In this document: in pieces, positions 36,901 to 46,021 of the stretch | Layout: the number at the start of each line of letters is the position of its first letter | Numbering within the stretch: the first letter of the stretch is position 1 | Source: an uncultured Anaerolineae bacterium | Lineage (GTDB): Bacteria; Chloroflexota; Anaerolineae; Aggregatilineales; Phototrophicaceae | Length of the DNA stretch: 64,000 nucleotides | Direction: 5' to 3' | NCBI GenBank assembly: GCA_937995825.1 | Contig: CALKJO010000011.1 | Location: 17,621-81,620 of the forward strand | The notes under the pieces: model-generated | The model's input: the letters and a program-made list of their open reading frames with translations, nothing else | The model's database searches: none | What the model was told of the DNA's origin: nothing | Made by a program: the position numbers and the translations under genes

Positions 36901-39900
36901 TGGCAACTGGCAGCGCTATCTGGAAAATCAGGCGCGCAGCGACCGCCTGCGCCGCCGCGTCGAGCAGCTGAACCAGATTTTTGAGCTGGGTCACATGCTT
37001 CAGACCGGCGTGGACAGCGAGACGATGCTCGAAGCGCTGGCGTACAGCATTCAGCAAAGCTGCGGCTTCGATGTCGTCCTGATGACGCTGATCGACGCCG
37101 ATCACGGGCTGCTGTACCGCGCTGCGCATGCGGGCTTGCCCATCGAGACTTTCGAACGCACGCGCGCGCGCACGATGACGCTTGCCCAGCTCGAAACCCT
37201 GTTCAGCAAGCACGAATTTCAGATCAGCGAGTCGCTGTTTTTGCCGTTCGAGCGGCTGAGCGACTGGTACATCGAAGGCATGGCGGCGCTCAGCCCGCAT
37301 TACGAAGGTAACCGCACCCTGCGCCCGACTCGCCGCGATGACTGGCAGGACGGCGATCTGCTGCTCGTCCCGATCACTGGCGCGACCGGCAGCCGGCTCG
37401 GTGTGATCAGCCTGGATCGCCCCTTCGACAACAAGCGCCCAGATCGCAGCGTGATCGAAGTGCTGGAGATTTTCGCGCATCAGGCGGCGGCAACGCTCGA
37501 AAACACCCGCCTGTACACGGCGTCGCTCAAGACAGCGGAGCAGGAAGCGCGCCTCAACGAGATCATCGAGTCGATCGCGAACACGCTCAACCCCGACACG
37601 ATTGTTGAAACCGGCGCGCGTGGTATCGCCCGCCTGCTGACCTTCAAGCGGCTGACCGTTGCTCTGCTCGACGCGGAAAATGTCGGCTATAACCTGACGC
37701 GCGTGACGCTGCAAGAAGATGGCACGATCACGGTTGGGCTGGATCACCGACCGACGCTCGATGGGACGATGCTCGGCGAGGTCTACCGGACAGGGATGGA
37801 CACGCTCTACCTCGACAATGCGCCCGAATTTGAAGACCTGCGCTCGCTGCGCCATCTCGGTGAGCGGACGACGCTGGTGCTGCCGCTGATCACCGGCGGT
37901 CTGGTGCTGGGCGCGATGCACATCGGCAGCGACGGTGACGACGCCGAGACCTTCAACGCCTTTCGCCCGCTGCTCCAGCGCATCGCCAATCTGCTTGCGG
38001 TCGCCATTCAGAACGCGCGGCTGTTCAACCAGGCGGTCAATCTGCGGCTGTTCAACGAGTCGGTCGTCCAGTCGATCCAGCAGGGCATCATCGTGTTGGA
38101 TATGGACGGTGTGATCCTGACCCTCAACGAATACATGCGCCGCCGCTTCAAGTGGGATGACAGCGCGCTGGGGCGCAGGTTGATTGAGTATCGCCCAAAT
38201 TATGCCGCGATAGTGGGCGATGCGCTCAGGAAGGTCATGGAGACTGGCGCGCCGCAGGAAGTGTTCAGGCGCGAAATTGTGGAGTATGGCGAGCGGCTGA
38301 TCCAGAATTTCTATCTCTATCCGCTGTTCAGCGCCGACAGCGCGCGCGGGGTGGTGCTGCTAACTGAAGATGTGACCTACCGCGCCATGCTGGAAGCCAA
38401 CCTCGAACAGCGGGCGCGCCAGCTGGCGGCGCTCACGGAGGTCTCCAGCCGGATCACCGCGTCGCTGCGGCGCGCTGAGGTGATCGCGCTGGCGCTGGAC
38501 GAGATGGCGCGCATCCTGACTTACGACGTAGTGACGATCTGGGCGCGCCAGGGCGCGAATTTGGTCTGTCAGGGTGGGCGCGGCGCGGAAGGGCTGCCCG
38601 TCGCGCCGGTTGGCACGGTGCTGGCGCTGGAGGATGATCCGCTTCTGCTGGCGCTGATTGAGACGTGCCAGCCCATTAACCTCGATGATGCCGCGCGTCA
38701 TCCGGCAGCGCCGATGCGTCCGCCGGTCGGAAGCTGGCTGGCGGTCGCGCTGACTCAGGAGCGCAGTGTCATCGGCGTGATCGCGCTGACCAAGCGTGAG
38801 CCGAATTTCTACGACGCCTACGCTGAACAAGGCGCGCAGGCATTCGCCAATCAGGTCGCGGTCGCGCTGGTCAATGCGGCGCTCTTTGAAGAAGCGCAAA
38901 CGCGCACGCAGCGCCTGAGCCTGCTCAATCGAGTGTCGGTAGCGCTGGCGCGTTCGCTCGACACCGAAAACATCCTGGAGATTTCACTCAAAGAGATCGC
39001 CGAAGCGATGGGCTTCACACGCGGATGCGCCTATCTGATCGAGCGCGATCTCGACACCGCCCGCGCCATCGTCGAGTTTCCGCGCGGGGATGAGCCGCCG
39101 CAGCGCTATTTTGAAGTCAGCGGCAGCTCACCCTTCAATCAGATCGTGACCTCTTTGCAGCCCTTCTGGATTCCCGATGTCCGCGCGGTGCGCCCTGATG
39201 ATCCGTTCGCAAGTCTGGCGGGGCAGCTTGCCGGCTCGGGCGTCCGTTCCTATCTGCTGCTGCCGATGACCGTCAGCGGGCAGGTGACCGGCGCGTTTGA
39301 GCTGGAGACGGTCGAGACCATCTCCGAAAACGCCAACCCCGAGCAGGTCGATCTGGCGCTGATCATCGCTAATCAGGCGGGCATCGCCGTCATGAACTCC
39401 AACCTGCTGGAGCAGACGCTCATCCGCACGCGCGAGCTGGAGACGCTGCTTGAGGCAGCGCAGACGACTGCCAATCTGCTCGACTTGGATGAGGTGTTCC
39501 AAAGCGTCGCTCGGCTGATCTTGCAGGCGCTTGAAATGGACAGCTGCGCGATCATGCTCTATGACAACGTGCTGCAGACGCTGATCGTGCAGTTGGATTT
39601 GAGTCGGAGCGGCGAGTCGGAGCGCGCGATGCCGCCCGGGACAGTGTTCGACCTGCGGCGGCATCCCGCCAAACAGCGCGCCGTCAATGACGGGCAGATC
39701 ATCATCGTCCGCGCCGACGACGCCCACGCCGATCCAACCGAAATTGCCGACATGGCGCGGTCGGGCGAGGCGGCGCGAATGCTCGTCCCATTAATTGTGC
39801 GCGAGCAGGTCATCGGGCTGCTTCAGATCGGCGTCCTGTTGAAATTCCGCGCCCTGACGCATCGTGAAGTCCGTATGGCGCGCGCGCTCAGTGCGCAGGC

Positions 39901-42286
39901 GGCAAGCTCGATTGAAAATGCCCGCCTCTCGACGGAGACGGCGGCGCAGGTTGAGCATTCGCTGGTCATGAACGAACTCAGCCGCGCCATCTCATCCACG
40001 ATGGACATCAGCGACATGCTGCGCATCATCCGTGATCAAGTCCCGCCGATGCTTGATGCCGACACGCTCTATGTCGCGCTTTACAATCAGGACACTCAAG
40101 ATATTGTCTTCCCGATGGCGGTCACGAATGGGCGCGATATCTTCATCCCGCCGCGCGTGCTGGGGCGTGATGAAGTCTCGTTCATCATCCGCAACCGCCG
40201 CCCGCTTTCGTTGGGCGGCGACAACCCGAGCGCCGATCAAGTGCGTTCGAATCTGCGCATCGAAAACGGCGAGGGCGACGCGCTCCGCTATCTGGGCGTC
40301 CCGCTGATCGCGGGCGATCAGATCGTCGGCGTGCTGGCGATTCGCGACAGCCGCGTGTCGCGCCCGTTCGGTCTGAATGACCAGCGCGTCTTGTCCACCA
40401 TTGGCACGCAGTTGAGCGCCGCGATTCAAAATGCGCACCTGTTCGAGCGCGTCCGCACCTTCGCTGATGAGCTGAACCTGCGCGTTGAAGAACGCACTAA
40501 AGAGCTGCAAGCTGAGCGTGACCGCCTGGATGCGCTCTTCCGGATCACGGTTGAACTCGGATCGACGCTCGATATGGATCGGCTGCTGCACGGCGCGCTG
40601 GACAATGTCGCCCGTGTGATCGGCGCGGATGATGGCGTGGTACTGCTGGTCAATCCGCTGACCGACCGGCTGTACACCCGCGCCACCTTGAACCGCGTCG
40701 ACAGCGCGTCGCCCACCCTCAGCGAACTGGAGGGCGCGCATCCGTTCCATCCAGCGGAGATGCTCGGCGCTTGGCTCATGCGCCAGACCGCTGATCGCGC
40801 TTATGTGATCGATGATCTGCTGATGCAGGGCTGTTGGGACATCAGCGCGCCCGGCGCAGACGCCTATCGCAGCGCGCTGGCGGTCATGCTGGAAACGCAG
40901 GAAGACGTGCAGGGCGCGATGATCTTTTTAGGGCGCGACAGCGGTCAGTTCACCGAAGATCAGCTCAAGCTAGTGCAGACGGCGGCAATCCAGGTCTCGA
41001 CCGCCATCAACAACGCGGAGCTGTACAGCCTGATTCGCGATCAAGCGGAGCGCATGGGGACGCTGCTGCGCGTTGAGCAGGAAGAAGCGGGCAAAAACTC
41101 CGCCATCCTCGAAGGCATCGCCGACGGCGTGATGCTGGTCGATGCCAGCGAGGTCATCGTCTTGTTCAACAATGCCGCTGAGCGCATCCTCGATCTGCCG
41201 CGCGATTACGCCCTCGGTCAGCAGTTGAGCCAGCTGACCGCGGTCTCGCCCGATGCCGAACAGTGGGTCGGCGCGCTGCACGGCTGGATCGCGCGGCACG
41301 GGCAGGACGAGAGAGCGGCGGGTGAAGATCGGTCGCTGGTCATCGACCGGCTCGATATCGGGCAGCGCATCGTCAGCATCCGCGCTTCCGCCGTCTACAT
41401 CGGCAGCGAACTGCTCGGTACGGTGGCGGTGCTGCGCGATGTCACTAAAGAGGTGGAGGTGGATCGGATGAAATCCGAATTCATCGCCAATGTCACGCAC
41501 GAACTGCGCACGCCCCTGACCAGCATCGTCGGCTATATCGACCTGATGCTGATGGGCAGCGCGGGCAGTCTCGGCGAACAGCCAATGCGCTTTTTGAAGA
41601 CCATCAAGACCAATGCCAACCGGCTGCGCAGCTTGGTTGAAGACCTGCTCAGCATCTCCGAACTCGACAGCGGGCGCGGCAGGCTCAACCTCGAACCGCT
41701 CGATCTCGCTGTCGCCATCCCCGAAATCGCGCGCCGCGTCGATGAGACCTTCGCCGCGCGCGGCAAGAGGATGCATCTGGTCACTGAGATCGCCCCCGAC
41801 ATCGGGATGATCCAGGCGGACCGGGTCAAGTTCGGTCAGATCATCACCAACCTCTTGGAAAACGCCTACCACTACACTTATGCCGATGGCGTCGTCACGG
41901 TCAAGGCGGCGCGCGAGCGCGACGGCGCGCACGTGCTGATCAGCATCGCTGACACAGGCATCGGCATCCCCGAGGAATTCCGCGAGCGCATCTGGAACCG
42001 CTTCGAGCGCTATGAAGAACACGCGCTGGTGATGGATGTCGCCGGAACGGGCTTGGGTCTGCCGATTGTCAAAACCCTGGTCGAACTGCACAACGGGCGC
42101 GTGTGGTTCGAGACCGAAGTCAATCGCGGCACAACATTTTACGTCCGCCTGCCGGTTGAGCCGGGTCAAACCCGCGTCAGCGACCCGCTCGCGCGGCTGG
42201 CTGCGCCCGAGCTGTCCGAGTCGGACGCCGCCAATGGACATGCAGCTGATATTGAAGCACAAACGCAGCCACTCGAAGAGGGGTAA
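33932..42286 (+). CDS. Giant multi-GAF sensor histidine kinase (2784 aa)
   Basis: A short N-terminal membrane helix (about 4-20) is followed by a PAS-like segment (about 45-140) and about twelve GAF domains. My approximate spans are 155-310, 335-490, 505-655, 685-830, 850-990, 1010-1195, 1210-1365, 1500-1650, 1660-1825, 1840-1995, 2010-2175 and 2200-2370. PAS-like domains lie at about 1370-1485 and 2390-2500. The kinase core has H2523 in NVTHELRTPL, an N-box LLENAYHYT, DTGIGIP and GTGLGLPIV. No receiver is fused. GAFs often bind small ligands, but none here shows a bilin-binding Cys I could recognise. It lies between two receivers, overlapping neither. Confidence 0.93.
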   Translation: MELFVILFFGGGGLLLSLFLWSRQRSRMGSIPQTLDEQAGAGSRDGVLAVQPGGRLLYANSVLRSWLALEGAELDLETLARQAQPADAFWGLLLEDGNVVFRLGARWVEGASHRVPIGADTRIMVVLREIDSASPDIGVSSARAQLGGAITIVNEINETINASLGIERVLPALLAIVRKVIPADAGEICLYDPENGILVPRGWDGDSAYVLALAAAGGYYDVGEGISGWIAMYRQPVLVADAHADAVVRPKLSESPYRSYLAVPLTLGDLHFIGTFELASVTPGFYTANHLTLLTTVARPLATAIYNAQLYAAQAQRIEELATLQSEIVQARSADAEALYAALTERVARLMDSGMCGVLLYDQRRRALIAEVPFFGLPMQLVRGYTIPVGEEGSPGRALWERDFWISNDLADEPNIEPLGMMRLINPGGIENTAIIPLLVGGRRIGMLQVGNKRTHGGYASIDMQHFRLLAAQAAVAVEEVRLAQEQARRDAEMSGLEELAQSFGELTDETEFLRATTERIARLMDVAACGILLYDEQSSTLRARPPFYGFPDAVIAAYNIYLEPSSPIAQIWQENDWWYTNNTSTDSVVLSAGLADLAQALGIQRTMLVVMNVRGIRLGVIQISNKHSGDFTDEDARLLLILAAQVGGMIENSRLFRETQRRAEQAERLRVLAERASAILTGEDDLRSILAEVARLLESPAVFVSLLDMQVGVLVTQPRYTFGLELVEPLVEDASAPGFERTPAIARAPLISRDVSAESALPINYRAAAAQMGMRAALIVPLAIGDTALGELGVMNRPDPPYGDADLALLTQAAIQIAGAFDRIRLYEATGENLRRRLAELDAINRVSSEVAQTLDLDQVLEVIRQEAVRATDAADGTVVLLAPPETWGSPDVLAISRRLNAAPRWSGLADIEREAARRLTEAVIVDDYELRADLSAPDAHMRSALAAAIVYEDHPVGVIHLYHPQPNHFDSRAATFVLTLSAKASLSYGNWQRYLENQARSDRLRRRVEQLNQIFELGHMLQTGVDSETMLEALAYSIQQSCGFDVVLMTLIDADHGLLYRAAHAGLPIETFERTRARTMTLAQLETLFSKHEFQISESLFLPFERLSDWYIEGMAALSPHYEGNRTLRPTRRDDWQDGDLLLVPITGATGSRLGVISLDRPFDNKRPDRSVIEVLEIFAHQAAATLENTRLYTASLKTAEQEARLNEIIESIANTLNPDTIVETGARGIARLLTFKRLTVALLDAENVGYNLTRVTLQEDGTITVGLDHRPTLDGTMLGEVYRTGMDTLYLDNAPEFEDLRSLRHLGERTTLVLPLITGGLVLGAMHIGSDGDDAETFNAFRPLLQRIANLLAVAIQNARLFNQAVNLRLFNESVVQSIQQGIIVLDMDGVILTLNEYMRRRFKWDDSALGRRLIEYRPNYAAIVGDALRKVMETGAPQEVFRREIVEYGERLIQNFYLYPLFSADSARGVVLLTEDVTYRAMLEANLEQRARQLAALTEVSSRITASLRRAEVIALALDEMARILTYDVVTIWARQGANLVCQGGRGAEGLPVAPVGTVLALEDDPLLLALIETCQPINLDDAARHPAAPMRPPVGSWLAVALTQERSVIGVIALTKREPNFYDAYAEQGAQAFANQVAVALVNAALFEEAQTRTQRLSLLNRVSVALARSLDTENILEISLKEIAEAMGFTRGCAYLIERDLDTARAIVEFPRGDEPPQRYFEVSGSSPFNQIVTSLQPFWIPDVRAVRPDDPFASLAGQLAGSGVRSYLLLPMTVSGQVTGAFELETVETISENANPEQVDLALIIANQAGIAVMNSNLLEQTLIRTRELETLLEAAQTTANLLDLDEVFQSVARLILQALEMDSCAIMLYDNVLQTLIVQLDLSRSGESERAMPPGTVFDLRRHPAKQRAVNDGQIIIVRADDAHADPTEIADMARSGEAARMLVPLIVREQVIGLLQIGVLLKFRALTHREVRMARALSAQAASSIENARLSTETAAQVEHSLVMNELSRAISSTMDISDMLRIIRDQVPPMLDADTLYVALYNQDTQDIVFPMAVTNGRDIFIPPRVLGRDEVSFIIRNRRPLSLGGDNPSADQVRSNLRIENGEGDALRYLGVPLIAGDQIVGVLAIRDSRVSRPFGLNDQRVLSTIGTQLSAAIQNAHLFERVRTFADELNLRVEERTKELQAERDRLDALFRITVELGSTLDMDRLLHGALDNVARVIGADDGVVLLVNPLTDRLYTRATLNRVDSASPTLSELEGAHPFHPAEMLGAWLMRQTADRAYVIDDLLMQGCWDISAPGADAYRSALAVMLETQEDVQGAMIFLGRDSGQFTEDQLKLVQTAAIQVSTAINNAELYSLIRDQAERMGTLLRVEQEEAGKNSAILEGIADGVMLVDASEVIVLFNNAAERILDLPRDYALGQQLSQLTAVSPDAEQWVGALHGWIARHGQDERAAGEDRSLVIDRLDIGQRIVSIRASAVYIGSELLGTVAVLRDVTKEVEVDRMKSEFIANVTHELRTPLTSIVGYIDLMLMGSAGSLGEQPMRFLKTIKTNANRLRSLVEDLLSISELDSGRGRLNLEPLDLAVAIPEIARRVDETFAARGKRMHLVTEIAPDIGMIQADRVKFGQIITNLLENAYHYTYADGVVTVKAARERDGAHVLISIADTGIGIPEEFRERIWNRFERYEEHALVMDVAGTGLGLPIVKTLVELHNGRVWFETEVNRGTTFYVRLPVEPGQTRVSDPLARLAAPELSESDAANGHAADIEAQTQPLEEG

Positions 42287-42289
42287 AAC

Positions 42290-42676
42290 ATGGCGCACAT
42301 TCTGGTCGCAGAAGACGAACGAGACATCCGCGAGCTGATCAATTTCACCCTGATGTTCGCTGGGCATACCGTGACGCTGGCAGCCAACGGCGAAGAAGCC
42401 CTCAATCAGGCGAAGGCGGCGAATCCCAAGCCGGACATGATCGTGATGGACGTGCGGATGCCGCGCATGACCGGTTACGAAGCCTGCCGCCAGATTCGCC
42501 AGCTCCCCAGCTATCAGGACACGCCGATTGTGTTTCTGACCGCGAAAGGGCAGGATGATGAAGTCCATCAGGGGCTGGAAGCAGGGGCGACAGCGTATAT
42601 CCTCAAGCCGTTCTCCCCGGATGATCTGACCAAACGAGTTGCCGAAATTCTGAGGAAGGCGGGAGTCGCCGGCTGA
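42290..42676 (+). CDS. Single-domain response regulator (CheY-like)
   Basis: The 128-residue receiver has D54 in VMDVRMPRM, K106 in ILKPFSP and the N-terminal acidic triad (EDERD). There is no output domain. It starts 3 bases after the giant kinase stop, so it is almost certainly its cognate receiver or phosphate sink. Confidence 0.93.
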   Translation: MAHILVAEDERDIRELINFTLMFAGHTVTLAANGEEALNQAKAANPKPDMIVMDVRMPRMTGYEACRQIRQLPSYQDTPIVFLTAKGQDDEVHQGLEAGATAYILKPFSPDDLTKRVAEILRKAGVAG

Positions 42677-42689
42677 GCGGCGAAAAACG

Positions 42690-43712
42690 ATGAGCGCAGT
42701 CCTATGCGGCGGTGAGCGCGTGCATTATGAGGTGCTGGGGCGCGGACGGGCGGTGATCCTGCTGCATGGCTGGATCGGATCATGGCGCTATTGGATTCCC
42801 ACCATGCAGTCGCTCCAGCTCAAATACCGCGTCTACGCGCTCGACCTGTTCGGCTTTGGCGACTCGGCGCGCGCCGAGTCGCGCTACACGCTTGAACACC
42901 AGATCGCCATGATCGACGACTTCATGCGCGAACTCGGTATCCCGAAGGCGGCGCTCCTCGGACACGGCTTCGGCGCGCTGCTCGCCGCTGAGTTCACCCG
43001 CCGCTATGCTGAGCGCGTGCCGCGTCTGCTGCTGTCGAATGCGCCCCTCTATGATCCTGGCGATTTGCAGCGGCGCGTGCCGGTGGTGCGCCGGATCGCG
43101 CCGGTCGCGCCGCGTCCTGTCCAGCCCGCCGACCCCCATTATGACTCCTCGCTGAATGCGCCGACGGTGCAGAGCCGCAATACTGCGATGCGCGCGGCGA
43201 TGGCAGAACTCGAACGCGGACGCGCCGCCGCGCAGCGGACGCAGACCAGCGAGATCATGCGCGCCGCGCTCACCGAGGACAGCGATAATCCGCTGCTGCG
43301 TCTGGCGACGGAAAACACGCTCGAAAGCCTGCTGGCGCGCTGTTTCAAGCGCACTGAGCCGAACTACGAAAAGCTGTTCGTCGATGTCGAGCGCGCCGAG
43401 CGCGCCGCCGTGATCGGATCGGCGCAGGTCTTTGACGCTGGAATGCTGCTGGACACGCTGCGCCTGCTGCCGATGCCCACCGTTGTCATTCACGGCGCGG
43501 ACGATCCAATCTTCACCCTCCCCGGCGATGAAGTCTGGCATTATATTACTTTCGACAAGGAACATCTGCTCATGCCGGTTATCCTGCCTGGTGTGCGCCA
43601 TTTCCCGATGCTGGAGGATGAGCGCTTCATCCGTCTGGCGAACGATTTTCTGGATGCGCCGGACGTGAGCAAGCTCGAGATCAAAGAGCGCTTCCGCCGG
43701 CGGACGCGCTGA
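42690..43712 (+). CDS. Alpha/beta hydrolase-fold protein lacking the nucleophile serine
   Basis: The 340-residue protein has the fold signature VILLHGWIGSWRYW and LDLFGFGDS, but the nucleophile elbow reads G-H-G93-F-G instead of G-x-S-x-G. A late HGADDP segment carries the usual acid. Substitution of Ser by Gly predicts loss of classical hydrolase activity. It lies 13 bases after the receiver gene, so a role linked to signalling is possible, as with RsbQ-type hydrolases; that is speculation. Confidence 0.8.
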   Translation: MSAVLCGGERVHYEVLGRGRAVILLHGWIGSWRYWIPTMQSLQLKYRVYALDLFGFGDSARAESRYTLEHQIAMIDDFMRELGIPKAALLGHGFGALLAAEFTRRYAERVPRLLLSNAPLYDPGDLQRRVPVVRRIAPVAPRPVQPADPHYDSSLNAPTVQSRNTAMRAAMAELERGRAAAQRTQTSEIMRAALTEDSDNPLLRLATENTLESLLARCFKRTEPNYEKLFVDVERAERAAVIGSAQVFDAGMLLDTLRLLPMPTVVIHGADDPIFTLPGDEVWHYITFDKEHLLMPVILPGVRHFPMLEDERFIRLANDFLDAPDVSKLEIKERFRRRTR

Positions 43713-43736
43713 ACACACGAACTTGAAGGATGCCTC

Positions 43737-44402
43737 ATGCATAAAGCCCTGATTTTTGCCAACGGCGATGTCAACGATGGCGACATGGTGCGCCGGACGC
43801 TCGAAGTCGCCGCCGCCATGCCCGGTCAGACGTTGATCATCGCCGCGGACGGCGGGGCGCGGGCGGCGCAGTATTTCGGGCTGCGCGTCGATACGGTCAT
43901 CGGCGACATGGACTCGCTTTCCGAGATCGAGCAGGTGCAGCTTCAAGCACAAGGGACGGACATCATCCGCCATCCGCCCGAAAAGGATGAGACCGATCTC
44001 GAACTGGCATTGGCGCTGGCGCGCGATGAGGGCGCGACCTGGATTCGCGTCATCGGCGGCGTCGGTGACCGGCTCGATCAGACGATCTCGAATGTCTATC
44101 TGCTGGCGCAGGCAGCGCGGGCGGGCTTTGACGCTCGGATGGTTGCCGGCAAACAAGAAGCCTGGGTGATCGGCAGCGGCGATCACCCGATTGTCGGCGC
44201 AGCGGGCGACACGGTGTCGCTGATCCCGCTCAACGGCGCGGTGCATGGCATCATCACCGAGGGGCTGTATTACCCACTGCGCGATGAAGCCCTGTATTTC
44301 GGTCCCGCGCGCGGCGTCAGCAACGTCATGACTGCGCCCCATGCGCAGATTCGCATCCGTGACGGCGCGCTGCTGGTGGTGCATACCCTGGGACGGGCAT
44401 GA
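43737..44402 (+). CDS. thiN: Thiamine pyrophosphokinase
   Basis: Converts thiamine to thiamine diphosphate with ATP. The 221-residue protein has the family motifs AADGGARAA, VIGDMDSLS, HPPEKDETDLELAL and GGVGDRLDQTISNVYLL. Length matches bacterial TPK. It overlaps the DUF402 gene by 4 bases. Confidence 0.93.
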   Translation: MHKALIFANGDVNDGDMVRRTLEVAAAMPGQTLIIAADGGARAAQYFGLRVDTVIGDMDSLSEIEQVQLQAQGTDIIRHPPEKDETDLELALALARDEGATWIRVIGGVGDRLDQTISNVYLLAQAARAGFDARMVAGKQEAWVIGSGDHPIVGAAGDTVSLIPLNGAVHGIITEGLYYPLRDEALYFGPARGVSNVMTAPHAQIRIRDGALLVVHTLGRA

Positions 44403-44878
44403 CGCTGATTCGCGTGGTCAAGTGCGATGCGCACGGGCGTGCAGTCGTCGCCTATGACGGCGAAGTCATCGACCAGAGCGCTGCTGGCGTGTTTCTGCGC
44501 GCTTATTTTGCCCACGATGATGTCGATGCAGGTTACTTGATCTACAAGCGCGGCGATCTGTTCCTCGAATGGTTCTACACCGACCGCCATTACAACGTCT
44601 TCAAAATCTATGACGTGGATGACGAGCGGCTCAAAGGCTGGTACTGCAACATCACCCGTCCCGCCGTGATCGAGACGGTGGACGGGCGTTTGCAGGTGCG
44701 CGCCGACGATCTGGCGCTGGATATTTATATCGCACCGGATGGCGAAGTGCGGATGCTGGACGAGGACGAGTTCGACGCGCTCGATCTATCCCCCGATGAG
44801 CGCCGCGCCGCGCTGGCTGCCGCCGCGACCATACGCCGTCTCGCGGCGGCGCGAGTCCCCCCGTTCGACCCATGCTGA
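44399..44878 (+). CDS. DUF402 domain protein
   Basis: The 159-residue protein shows the DUF402 pattern: FLEWFYTDRHYNVFKIYD, KGWYCNITRPAVIE, then DLALDIYIAPDGEVRMLDEDEF with acidic residues that bind divalent metal in nucleoside di/triphosphate phosphatases of this fold (Ntdp, FomD). A phosphatase role is plausible but not proven. It overlaps both neighbours. Confidence 0.85.
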   Translation: MTLIRVVKCDAHGRAVVAYDGEVIDQSAAGVFLRAYFAHDDVDAGYLIYKRGDLFLEWFYTDRHYNVFKIYDVDDERLKGWYCNITRPAVIETVDGRLQVRADDLALDIYIAPDGEVRMLDEDEFDALDLSPDERRAALAAAATIRRLAAARVPPFDPC

Positions 44879-45972
44879 TCCGCAAAGTGGCCGACCGCGC
44901 TGCGCTGGCTGCCGCCGCTTTCGCGCTGGCATTAGCTGCATGTCAGCCCGCGCCATCTCCGACCGAAACGCCGACGCGGACGCTCGCGCCGCCAAGTCCT
45001 TCCCCCGCCCCGACTCTGACCATCACGCCAACCGCGACAGCGGACATCCCAACCGCCACCCTCACCGCGACGCCGTCTCCGCATGCGGCTCCGCCAACGG
45101 AGACTCGCCCCGTTCCGACAGCTGCCCCCTCCGCGACTGCGCCGCCGCTCGCGCTCGACCCGATCACGCGGCTGCGTCTTACGCCGATCCTGATGAACAG
45201 CGACACCGCCGCCGTCAGCGCGATCTGGGCGTCCGGCGCAGCGCTCGGACGCCGCGCTGACGTGTTCACCACCGTCGGCGACAGCAACACCACCAACGGC
45301 GATTTCATGCAGGTTTTCGGGCTTTCGCGCGATCTCTGCGCTTGGGGCGACTATGCCTATCTGCGCGAGACGGTGGCGCATTTCTCCGCGCCGCTCGCCA
45401 CTGGCGCGCGCACGTCGTTCACCCATCAGAGCGCAGCGGCGCGCATGGGCTTCAACACGGCGTCCGTGCTTGACCCGTTCTGGGCGCCGTCCGGTCAGTG
45501 CGCGTCCGGCGAAAGCCCGCTCATGTGCGAGTACCGCCGCAGCGGTGCATCGATCAGCGTGATCATGCTCGGCGGGCGCGACGTGCTGGCGCTCGACGCC
45601 GAGGCGTACCGCGCCAACATGACTCAGATCGTCGGGCAGTCCATTGCGGCGGGCGTGATCCCCGTGCTGACCACCTTTATCGTCCTGCCGGAGCGCGGCG
45701 ATCTGTATGAGAAGTCGATTGCGTTCAATCTTGCGCTGCTGGACATTGCCGAGGCGGCGGGTGTACCGCTGATCAACCTGTGGACGGCGGCGGAGTCCCT
45801 GCCCGATCACGGCATCGGACCCGACCGCAGCCACCTCAAAGCCCGTGTCGGCGCATACTGCGCGTTCGACGGCGCAGAGCGCCAACTCGGCGGGACGCTG
45901 CGCAACCTGCTGACGCTGCAAATGCTGGATCGGCTGCGGCGTGGGCTGGCTGCGCATCCTGCCTCGCGCTAA
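44872..45972 (+). CDS. SGNH/GDSL-type hydrolase lipoprotein
   Basis: The 366-residue product has a lipobox ALAAC (Cys at about 23) and a long Pro/Thr-rich linker (about 25-95). The catalytic domain carries block I GDSNTTNG with S138, block III-like GGRDVL, and DRSH with D318 and H321. It is probably a surface-anchored esterase or polysaccharide O-acetyl esterase. The start overlaps DUF402 by 7 bases. Confidence 0.8.
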   Translation: MLIRKVADRAALAAAAFALALAACQPAPSPTETPTRTLAPPSPSPAPTLTITPTATADIPTATLTATPSPHAAPPTETRPVPTAAPSATAPPLALDPITRLRLTPILMNSDTAAVSAIWASGAALGRRADVFTTVGDSNTTNGDFMQVFGLSRDLCAWGDYAYLRETVAHFSAPLATGARTSFTHQSAAARMGFNTASVLDPFWAPSGQCASGESPLMCEYRRSGASISVIMLGGRDVLALDAEAYRANMTQIVGQSIAAGVIPVLTTFIVLPERGDLYEKSIAFNLALLDIAEAAGVPLINLWTAAESLPDHGIGPDRSHLKARVGAYCAFDGAERQLGGTLRNLLTLQMLDRLRRGLAAHPASR

Positions 45973-46021
45973 GCTGATCGTGTGCCGCGCCCGCCATTGG
46001 GCAGCCGCCGCATATTTGCCC

